Assembly (NCBI RefSeq): GCF_902859805.1
Contig: NZ_CADIKC010000022.1
Location: 1-64,000 of the forward strand
DNA length: 64,000 nucleotides
DNA from: Paraburkholderia sediminicola
GTDB taxonomy: Bacteria > Pseudomonadota > Gammaproteobacteria > Burkholderiales > Burkholderiaceae
Reading direction: 5' to 3'
Position numbers and translations under genes: made by a program. This document shows, in pieces, positions 25,213 through 32,477 of the stretch (its first letter is position 1; each line of letters opens with the position of its first letter). The notes beneath the pieces were generated by a model. It saw only the letters and a list, made by a program, of their open reading frames with translations. It was not told the DNA's origin and did not search any database.

Positions 25213-27159
25213 TTAGATACCGACATATCCCACCGGCACCGTCGCGTTCGACTGGGCAACCGACGCATTATTCGACACCACATACACCGGCGATTCGGTC
25301 AGGTTGAGCGTCAGCGTCCCGTTGCTGTAGTTCGCGCTCGACGCATTGCCCATCATGTCGACCACCTTCACGGTGCCGCTCGTGCCCGGCGCATCCACCG
25401 TGAGGGTATAGGGCACGCTATAGGTCGAGCTGAAGCCGACGCTCGCGTCCCATACGCTATTGTTGTGCGCCCACAAAGCGGTGATCACCGCGCCATTGCC
25501 CACCTGCTGGAACGCGTACGCGTAGACGCCGGTCGGTGTGCCGTTCACCGCTCCAAGCGTGTGCGTACCGTCGAGCGTATGCGTCATCGCGCTGATCGCC
25601 ATCGCAACCGGCTTCGGACTGATGTTCGTCGCGCCGAATGCGCCTTGCGCGTCGCTCAGGTCGAAGAACGTGCCGTAGCCGACTTCGCCCGGATAGTCCG
25701 CACCGTAGAACACATAGGTCTGATCCGCGCCTTCACCCAGCGTGATGATGTGCATGCGCGCCGCAACCGCCGCTTGCGCGTACAGCACGTTCGCGCTCGG
25801 ATAGTTCGGACCGTACGAGCTGCCGAGGTCGTAGCTGATGCCGGCTTCCGTCGAGAACAGCTTCATGCCCGTGCGGTAGTCGGTGGCCATTTCCGCACGC
25901 AGCGCGCGCATCTGGCCGCGCAGCGAACCTGAGGCTGTCGACGGGTCGCTGTCGTAGCGCTCCGGCGGATGCGACGGCGAGGTGCCCGCGTCGTAGTAGC
26001 CATGCGTCGCCACCGCGTCGATGTATTGGCCGAAGCCGAGCGGCGCGAGGCGCTTCAGACGCGTCGTGGTCAGGCTCGGGAATGCGTCGGCCGGGCCCAT
26101 CACCACCGCGTTCGAATCGGTGGAATGGATGCCCTGATAGACGGACTGATACAGCGCGATGAAATTGGCGTCGGTGTCGGTCCAGAACTGGTTGGGCTCC
26201 CACGTCACCTGATAGTAGTTCGCCGACTGGGTCGGGAAGTACGCCGCGCGAATCGCGCTCGATTCCGTGCCGACGCGGCTCATGTAGTTCTGGTAATACG
26301 AAAGGCTGGTCGGCACGCTGGTGTCGTCCTGGAACGCGCCGGTGCTGCTCGCCCAGGCGGGGATGCCGTCGAGACGGATCAGGCGCATCACGTTGCCGCT
26401 CTTGTAGAACGGATCGAGATTGTTCGCTGACGGATTGAAGGTGTTCGCGCCGTTCGGCTCCATCGTCGAGAGCTGGCGGTCGTCGATCGTCGACGAGATG
26501 CCGAGGTCGGCCAGCAGGGGGCCGTTGTCGTTCGCGCCCTGCATGCCGAAGCGGTGCTGTTCCTGGCGCGCGTAGGTAACCGCAGGCACCACCTGAGACA
26601 GGTTCGGCAGCACGCCAAAGGTCGCGATGCCGACCGGACGCGTGCCGGCCTGTGGCAGTTGGCCGCCGTTCTGCGCGAGCGTGCCCGTCGCGGCGAAATA
26701 GCCGGCGAGCGTCGAGGTGCAGTTCAGCGTGATGGTTTTCGAACCGCTCGGGACAGCGGTGCTGCCGCTTGCCGCCACTCGGCCGATGGTGTCTGTCACG
26801 GCCCAGTTCAGCGTGTCGGCGTTCGGTACGTTGGTGCTGAAGGCGAGCTGGAAGGCGGTGCCGGAAGCGAAGATGCGTGTGCCGTCCGCGCTCGGCGTGT
26901 CGGCGGAAATCGTGGCGCTGCCGGAGCCCGCCGAGACGGCCGGCGAAGCACAGCTGAGCGTCGCGACGGTGGTGCCCGCGCCGTTCACCGTGGCAGTGCC
27001 GCCGGTGCTGCTGTTGCCCGCCGCAGTCGAGTTGGACGAGCCGGAGCTGCCGTTGAGCTGGGTTGTTGCGTTGTTGCTGGCGCCGTTACCGCCGCCGCCA
27101 CCGCCGCAGCCCGCTAGCGCGAGAGAAAGGGTCGAGAGTAGGAGTAGTTGCGATTTCAT
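25213..27159 (-). CDS. Secreted lipoprotein with clan GH-A-like glycosidase domain (paralogue 1)
   Basis: A 648-residue protein. A lipoprotein signal (LSLALAGC, Cys18) is followed by a Gly6 run and a Ser/Asn/Thr/Gly-rich linker to about residue 70, a beta-rich module to about 190, then a probable TIM-barrel region. TWEPNQFW (about 320) could carry the acid/base Glu and FSTEAGISYD (about 440) the nucleophile, as in GH39/GH5-like clan GH-A enzymes; a C-terminal beta domain ends the protein. ATG 27159 gives the best signal peptide. It is a clear paralogue of the product at 32478-34784 (shared HGYYD-x4-SHPPER, GEGADxTYVFY). Substrate unknown; probably acts on EPS or host glycan at the outer membrane. 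Confidence 0.7.
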   Translation of the reverse strand: MKSQLLLLSTLSLALAGCGGGGGGNGASNNATTQLNGSSGSSNSTAAGNSSTGGTATVNGAGTTVATLSCASPAVSAGSGSATISADTPSADGTRIFASGTAFQLAFSTNVPNADTLNWAVTDTIGRVAASGSTAVPSGSKTITLNCTSTLAGYFAATGTLAQNGGQLPQAGTRPVGIATFGVLPNLSQVVPAVTYARQEQHRFGMQGANDNGPLLADLGISSTIDDRQLSTMEPNGANTFNPSANNLDPFYKSGNVMRLIRLDGIPAWASSTGAFQDDTSVPTSLSYYQNYMSRVGTESSAIRAAYFPTQSANYYQVTWEPNQFWTDTDANFIALYQSVYQGIHSTDSNAVVMGPADAFPSLTTTRLKRLAPLGFGQYIDAVATHGYYDAGTSPSHPPERYDSDPSTASGSLRGQMRALRAEMATDYRTGMKLFSTEAGISYDLGSSYGPNYPSANVLYAQAAVAARMHIITLGEGADQTYVFYGADYPGEVGYGTFFDLSDAQGAFGATNISPKPVAMAISAMTHTLDGTHTLGAVNGTPTGVYAYAFQQVGNGAVITALWAHNNSVWDASVGFSSTYSVPYTLTVDAPGTSGTVKVVDMMGNASSANYSNGTLTLNLTESPVYVVSNNASVAQSNATVPVGYVGI

Positions 27160-27350
27160 CAATCTAACCAATGCGTTTTCAGAACATTCGTTCGTCTCTT
27201 CGCGCGAAGCGCGTAGGGAGACAGAGCGAACATCGGGGGTTCAATTGCAAGCCAGCCGATGACCGAGGCATCGACACTGGCCGTCCTGGATGCGCAACCA
27301 TTCAGTTGCGCGAAGGTGTGATGCCTTCCCGGGTTGTCGGCCCCGAACGC

Positions 27351-27368
27351 ATTTCTCTGCAGAGAAAT
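27351..27368. promoter_or_regulatory. 18-bp perfect palindrome
   Basis: ATTTCTCTGCAGAGAAAT is identical on both strands, about 190 bp upstream of the lipoprotein gene start. It looks like a dimeric operator; no regulator is assigned. Confidence 0.5.
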
Positions 27369-27592
27369 TCTTATCGTACGAATCCATGCCACTCGTCATG
27401 GCGGATTTGGCGGAATCGGACGACCGGGGAAGGTGTGACGAAAACAACGAACGTCTTGAGGAACAGCGCAATCCACATCGTAGTGCTTGAGTTCATCGCG
27501 CCATTCGATGAACTTTTTACTGTCCTGTAAGCAAGAAAGGCTCTGATGGGAAGAATCGACTGCAACAATACGCATTAGTATGTTTAAAAGAA

Positions 27593-27607
27593 GTAACGAG
27601 TCGTTAC
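27593..27607. promoter_or_regulatory. 15-bp dyad GTAACGA-G-TCGTTAC
   Basis: Seven-base perfect arms around a single G, in the AT-rich segment between the two divergent genes. A plausible operator for either promoter. Confidence 0.45.
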
Positions 27608-28010
27608 GTATGAACAATAATGCAGTACTAATTGCATTGATCGCATCAAAAAATACGTAAGATGAAATTAGTGCTTATCCGCCAAACAGAAATGGGGTCG
27701 AAAAGATTTGCAACGGATGCCTAACTATACGAATTGGGGTAAACCGCTGAGAAATGGGCGATAGCGCTCATTGCATAGCCGATGAAGTCTTGCAGATGGC
27801 GGAAAAGTGCTGGGCCTTCGGTGTAAGGTTTCCTCGCGATAGTGACTTCGCGGCGGAACTGTCGCTGTTTTACGGAGACGAGGCCGCGTCCCGCGAAAGG
27901 GGCGCGCCAGATAAACGATGATGGATGCCGACAGTTTTTTGGGGCCGGTACTAGTTGGTCGGCTTGTCCATCCGCTGCGCAAAAAAGGCGGTTATCCAGA
28001 GAGATAAATC

Positions 28011-29096
28011 GTGAGAATTCTTCAATTGGTTCATGCCCCGCGACTTTCCGGGGCAGAAGTACTTGTAAAGGGCCTCGCGATTCAGCATCAGCGCGGCGGC
28101 CATGAGGTCTGTATCACGTCGCTGCTTCCCCAGCAGGACGATTTCGTCGGCATTCGTGCGGAGCTGGAAGCCGCAGGCGTCACCTGCCTGTTCCCGACCA
28201 GCCGTCACGGCAGGGTGGGTAAATTGCTGCACCTGTATCGCGTGGTGCGCCAGTTCCGTCCCGACTTCATCGTGGCGCATGCCACGCTCGCCGCACTCTA
28301 TGTGCGTCTTCTGCCCGTGCATACGCCGATCGCCTGGGTGATGCACTCCGGTGTCAACGACTTCGAAAACGGCGCGCTCAAGCAGGCCGAGCGTCTGCTG
28401 TCACGGCGGGCGAGAGCGATCATCGGCGTGTCGCAGCAAAATATCGACGACTATCTGCGCGAGATCGGCAAGCATCCGGCGATGGTCGTGATTCCGAATG
28501 GCGTGGATGCGTCGCTGTTCGCCGAAGACAACAACTCATCCGTACCCGATATCGCAGTGCCGGCGAAGCAGATCGTTCAGCTAGGCCGCTATATAGAAGG
28601 GAAGAGTCAGTTGGACACGATCCGCGCGTTCGAGCGCGTCGTGCAGAGCGAGCCTGAAGCGCACCTGCTGCTGTGCGGAGTCATCGAGGAGGTCGCCTAT
28701 TACGAGGCGGTGGTCTCGCTGGTTCATCAGCTTGGCCTCGACAGCCGCGTGACGGTTTGTGGACCGCGCCTGGATGTCGCCGCGATTCTTCGCTCGTCGC
28801 GTGTCTTTGCCATGCCTTCGCGTTTCGAAGCGCAGAGCATCGGTTTCCTGGAGGCGCTCGCCTCGGGCATTCCTGTCGTGGCGAGCCGGATTCCGTCGTT
28901 CGGTTTTGCCAGTGGATTTGCAGGCGTCAATCTCGTCGACACGGCCGATCCGGAGGCCTATGGCCGCGCCTTGCTCAAGGCGCTCGACATGCCGCGAGCG
29001 AACCGGCAACTGGCGGGATACACGTTGCGCGACACGGCCGATCGCTATATGACGATTGCCCGGCAGTTCGTTCAGCCGCTGCGCGTGTCGACCTGA
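28011..29096 (+). CDS. GT4-family glycosyltransferase (paralogue of 61315 gene)
   Basis: A 361-residue cytoplasmic glycosyltransferase of two Rossmann halves. It begins MRILQLVHAPRLSGAEV, where SGAEV contacts the sugar nucleotide in GT4 enzymes. The C-terminal half has VQLGRYIEGKSQ (about 188) and a degenerate E-x7-E region, RFEAQSIGFLEALASGIP (about 265-282), binding the nucleotide sugar. The start is GTG. It closely resembles the product at 61315-62394 over the whole length, so the two probably transfer similar sugars. It lies away from the main EPS operon, among the secreted glycan-active genes. Confidence 0.9.
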   Translation: MRILQLVHAPRLSGAEVLVKGLAIQHQRGGHEVCITSLLPQQDDFVGIRAELEAAGVTCLFPTSRHGRVGKLLHLYRVVRQFRPDFIVAHATLAALYVRLLPVHTPIAWVMHSGVNDFENGALKQAERLLSRRARAIIGVSQQNIDDYLREIGKHPAMVVIPNGVDASLFAEDNNSSVPDIAVPAKQIVQLGRYIEGKSQLDTIRAFERVVQSEPEAHLLLCGVIEEVAYYEAVVSLVHQLGLDSRVTVCGPRLDVAAILRSSRVFAMPSRFEAQSIGFLEALASGIPVVASRIPSFGFASGFAGVNLVDTADPEAYGRALLKALDMPRANRQLAGYTLRDTADRYMTIARQFVQPLRVST

Positions 29097-29103
29097 ACCG
29101 CGC

Positions 29104-29145
29104 CGGATCGACCGGTTGGCGCTACTGCGCCAACCGGTCGATCCG
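29104..29145. terminator. 19-bp perfect hairpin between convergent genes
   Basis: Arms at 29104-29122 and 29127-29145 pair perfectly around a four-base loop TACT that includes part of the PIG-L stop codon. No T-run follows on either side, so it is an unusually long factor-dependent or bidirectional terminator, or an RNA-stabilising stem. It starts 8 bp past the GT4 stop. Confidence 0.55.
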
Positions 29146-31503
29146 CACCGTCTCTGAGAACAACCCTGGCAGTTCACCGAGATCCTGGGCCGGGCCCAGG
29201 GCGAACCCATCGCCTACCGGATAGCGCGTCAGCGCCGGTGCGCCACCGGTGAAATAGAAATCGCCGAGTATCGCGTCGGTTCTTCGATAGAGCACGAGTG
29301 CGGCATTGCGCTTGTCACGCACGAACGCCGGAAAGACATCCGACCAGGACATGCCACGCAATGTCGCCGCCTGAACCGGCACGCCGTTCGTGTCCGTTGT
29401 GTCGAGCGTGGCAATGTCGATCACCGCGTCCTCGTTCGTTCCATCGAGATGCGGCGTCAGGAGAATCAGCGTATTGCTTGCTTTGCCGTGCACGGCCCCG
29501 ACCGTCACTTTGACGAAGTCGGGCAGGAAACTCGCCGGCAATAGTTTGCGCTCGCCGATGGTCATGCGCGCACCGTCGTTGGCGATTGGCGTGAGCGCAA
29601 GCCGTCCGTCCGCACCGTCCACCGCGACCAGTGACGCGCGTGATCCTGCGGTCTGAACGGGTAGAAGATTGGCGTTTTGCCGCAGGGTTTTTGCTTGTGC
29701 CATCAGCGTCGGCGCTGAGCCTGCCGAGCCTGTGGACGACGCCATCCAGAGGTCGAGCCCGCTATCGGCGCGCTTCTGCGCGATCAGCACGCCGGCGCGT
29801 CCTGTTCCGCCGAAGTCCGCCGCCACATATTGCTGCGTCAACGCAGGCTTGAACTCACGGCTGGTCTGAAGCCAGAGACGTGGGGCTTCGAAGCGCTCAC
29901 CTGTACTGCGGAGCAACCAGAACGCGGTGCCGCCCTGGCGTGCGGTGATGACCATCAAGTCCGCCTTGCCGTCGCCGTCGAAATCGCCGAGCAGGAAGCG
30001 CGCGCTATCGAAACAGAGCTTGTCATCCGTGCAACTGGGCGCCGTGGCGCGGGGATCGAAAGGGACGAGGCCGGCGTACCAGAGTGCGGGAGGCGACGCT
30101 TTCACGAGCGACGCCACGTACACGTTGAAACCAGGTCCGTCATGTTGCCGTTGCACATAGACCGCGGCTTGCTCCCCCGTGCCGCCGATGTCGCCGACCA
30201 TAGCGGTAGCGAGCCGCAGATCGGTCGCCTGCGTGCGTTGCTGAGTCGCCCAACGGTAGCGTGTGGTGAGCAGGGTGCAGCCGCGCATGGTGAGCTTGCC
30301 GTCGTTTTCACCAAGACAGTGCCGCAGCGGTGTGTAGACGAGGCCGAAGTCCCACGGCGTCCAGCGCTGCGCCATGTCCCATTGATCGCAGGTCTCGGAG
30401 ATCAGATAGCCGTCGCGTTCGGCGATGCATTGCGAAGTCGCGACGCTGACGAGCGCCGCGTTGCGCGCATTGCCGGGATAGACCGTCACCGGATCCCAGC
30501 GCCATTGTTGCGTGGATGAGCCCGTGCATGCGGCGAGTGTCGGCGCCTGGCCGCTGCCTGCGGAAGTCAGACAGCGAGTTGCCGCCGCATTGAATAGCTG
30601 AATGGGACGCGCCTGGAAATCCGCGACATGGCGATCGCTGCGATCGGCGAAGGCATAGCGGCGCGCGACCCAATTACCGTCCCACTGGAACTCGCCGAAT
30701 ACGTGCGAAAACTCGCTACCGTCGACAGAAAAATAGCTGGCGACGATGTCGCGCTTGCGCTGAACTTCGGCCGCCGGCACATTGCCTGGCCAGTCGCCCA
30801 TCGGATAGGTGATGTGGTATTCGATCGGCACACTTTTGTTGAGCGTCTGGGCGACGTGGCGCGTGATGCGCGCGGTGTAGATGTGATCGGGATGCTCGAG
30901 AAACGGTATGGTGTCCGGATTGAGCGTATAGATCTGCGACGCCGCGGCGAGGATCACTTTCAGTGTGGCCGACAGCGAGGCCCGATCGTATTGCACACGC
31001 ACGGAACCGTCGGCGTTCATCGGATAGGTGGAGAGCGTGGCGTGCTGTTCCCACAGCAGGCCAAGCGGTTCGCGGCCGCCGCGCACGGCGCCGCCGGGCA
31101 GGCGGAATTCGAGCAGACGGACTTGCGGCTTCGCTTTCAGCACCATCTGATGCACGAGCTTGCCGGCGATCGAAATATTCGTTTCGATCCATTCGTCAGG
31201 CACCCCCGCCATGCGCGCATACGCGAGCCGTGAACCCCGCTCGCGGGTCTGGACGTAAGCGAAATCCGCACCGTTGGCGCCGCCGATCAGATGCACGGTG
31301 GTGATGCACCAGCCTGCGTCGAGCCGTTCGCTGATGGCGGGGTCAACAAAAAGCAGATCGTCGTCGAGGTGAGCGACGACTGTCACGAGCGTGCCGGCGC
31401 CGCAATCCGCCGCGCGCGCCGCGCCGGGAAAGAGAGCGAAAAAAAGTAGTGCTAGAAGAGCAATGGATGAATCGCGAACGAGTCTGGCTGCCGGTGATCG
31501 CAT
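29122..31503 (-). CDS. Exported PIG-L-type deacetylase fused to lectin-like and FG-GAP modules
   Basis: A 793-residue protein. The signal peptide covers residues 1-31 (LLALLFFALFPGAARA). The PIG-L/LmbE zinc deacetylase domain runs about 38-290: AHLDDD at 44-49 stands for the family's AHPDDE, and HPDH at 204-207 supplies the other metal His. A ricin-B-like segment follows at about 300-440 (RCLTSAGSGQAPTLAACTG, QQWRW). The C-terminal half has FG-GAP/VCBS-like repeats with a calcium-loop pattern, GDFDGDGKADLMV. PIG-L enzymes remove N-acetyl groups from sugars; here the action would be outside the cytoplasm, probably on a polymer bound by the lectin part. Substrate inferred only. Confidence 0.85.
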   Translation of the reverse strand: MRSPAARLVRDSSIALLALLFFALFPGAARAADCGAGTLVTVVAHLDDDLLFVDPAISERLDAGWCITTVHLIGGANGADFAYVQTRERGSRLAYARMAGVPDEWIETNISIAGKLVHQMVLKAKPQVRLLEFRLPGGAVRGGREPLGLLWEQHATLSTYPMNADGSVRVQYDRASLSATLKVILAAASQIYTLNPDTIPFLEHPDHIYTARITRHVAQTLNKSVPIEYHITYPMGDWPGNVPAAEVQRKRDIVASYFSVDGSEFSHVFGEFQWDGNWVARRYAFADRSDRHVADFQARPIQLFNAAATRCLTSAGSGQAPTLAACTGSSTQQWRWDPVTVYPGNARNAALVSVATSQCIAERDGYLISETCDQWDMAQRWTPWDFGLVYTPLRHCLGENDGKLTMRGCTLLTTRYRWATQQRTQATDLRLATAMVGDIGGTGEQAAVYVQRQHDGPGFNVYVASLVKASPPALWYAGLVPFDPRATAPSCTDDKLCFDSARFLLGDFDGDGKADLMVITARQGGTAFWLLRSTGERFEAPRLWLQTSREFKPALTQQYVAADFGGTGRAGVLIAQKRADSGLDLWMASSTGSAGSAPTLMAQAKTLRQNANLLPVQTAGSRASLVAVDGADGRLALTPIANDGARMTIGERKLLPASFLPDFVKVTVGAVHGKASNTLILLTPHLDGTNEDAVIDIATLDTTDTNGVPVQAATLRGMSWSDVFPAFVRDKRNAALVLYRRTDAILGDFYFTGGAPALTRYPVGDGFALGPAQDLGELPGLFSETVRIDRLAQ

Positions 31504-31631
31504 GTTTGATTCGAGCCCTGACGGTGAGCCCGATCATACTGTACCGGCGTGCGTCGCCACGTTGGCGAACTCACAGTAGGCGTTACTTTGCGCGCAGACA
31601 ATGAGGCACGCGGGTGGCGCGGCCGTTAACG

Positions 31632-32084
31632 CTAGCGGAAATAAGCCTTGGTGTTCTCGTGGACATCGGCGCGCGCGAGCAGTTCAGAAGGCGCGAGCCA
31701 GAGATAGCCGCTGTGCTGGTCGAGCCGGCCGACGGAGATGGTGCTGGTGAACTGTAAGGCATAGGCAAGCACGATGTAGTGCGTCGACACGTCAGGCTCG
31801 GCGGCGAAATTGTCTTTGTAATGATGCTCGAAAACGCCTTCGAAGCGTGCGGTCGAACGCGTCAGCCTGCCAATGCCCAATTCGGCATCGGCAATGCGCG
31901 TGAACGCTGCGTCGAGTGTTTCGTCTTTATGAATGCGTCCGCCGGGAACGAACCACGTGCCGCGGGCAGGGCGATTGCGCCGATGGCCGATCAACACGCG
32001 GCCCTCGGCGTCGCTGACGATCAGATCGATCGCGACCAGCGGCGTCAGACGCACCACGTCCAGGAAATCGATTTCGGTCAGCAT
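31632..32084 (-). CDS. gmm: GDP-mannose mannosyl hydrolase (Nudix)
   Basis: A 150-residue Nudix enzyme that splits GDP-mannose into GDP and mannose. The start MLTEIDFLDVVRLTPLVAID is typical of Gmm, and ATG 32084 has GGAGATG before it. NRPARGTWFVPGGRI (about 38-52) leads into the altered Nudix box GRIHKDETLDAAFTRIADAELG, where the family lacks one Glu of the usual EExG, matching the C-O rather than P-O cleavage of GDP-mannose hydrolases. In Escherichia coli gmm sits in the colanic acid operon after fcl; here it is apart from gmd-fcl but in the same EPS region. It may limit the GDP-mannose pool. Confidence 0.92.
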   Translation of the reverse strand: MLTEIDFLDVVRLTPLVAIDLIVSDAEGRVLIGHRRNRPARGTWFVPGGRIHKDETLDAAFTRIADAELGIGRLTRSTARFEGVFEHHYKDNFAAEPDVSTHYIVLAYALQFTSTISVGRLDQHSGYLWLAPSELLARADVHENTKAYFR

Positions 32085-32148
32085 GTCATCTCCTGCAGGG
32101 CGCGCGTCGCGTTGAGCGCGTGGTGATCGTGAGGCGATGCTAAAGGCG

Positions 32149-32298
32149 CTAGTAGTCGCCATGGTGCTCATCATCCCGGGTGAGACGGCTTGAGACATTC
32201 GCCAGCAGCAGTGCGACCAGAATTGCACCGACTGTGGCGAAAAGAAACGCCCCAACCATCCCGGCCAGCACCAGCATTGTCCATGCGAGGCCGTTCAT
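32149..32298 (-). CDS. Small membrane protein (49 residues)
   Basis: Begins MNGLAWTMLVLAG and has one long hydrophobic stretch at about residues 6-33 (one helix, or two short ones), then an acidic/His-rich cytoplasmic-like tail RDDEHHGDY. A GAACCGAGAA stretch precedes the ATG, a weak ribosome site. It reads in the same direction as gmm, ending 64 bp before it, so the two may be cotranscribed. I do not recognise a family. The regular hydrophobic pattern and clean stop (TAG) support coding. Confidence 0.5.
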   Translation of the reverse strand: MNGLAWTMLVLAGMVGAFLFATVGAILVALLLANVSSRLTRDDEHHGDY

Positions 32299-32477
32299 TT
32301 CTCGGTTCCAGCGCGTTGATATGCATGCGAGGTAGTCCTCGTCTGGATTTTACGGGTGTGAGAAATCACTTGCCCTGTCACATCACGCCGAAGTATCGCC
32401 GCGTCTCGACAGCAAGCGGTGCCTGTCGAAGGATCTACGGCGGCCGCTATGCGCACCCCGCGTCCTGCGCGGCACAT

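Larger units (their letters stand above)
27160..28010. other. Long AT-richer divergent intergenic region
   Basis: About 850 bp between the lipoprotein gene and the GT4 gene, without a supported gene. Base composition becomes clearly AT-richer from about 27540 to 27720. It contains the palindromes at 27351 and 27593, and an AGAGAGATAAATC ribosome site ahead of the GTG at 28011. Confidence 0.6.
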
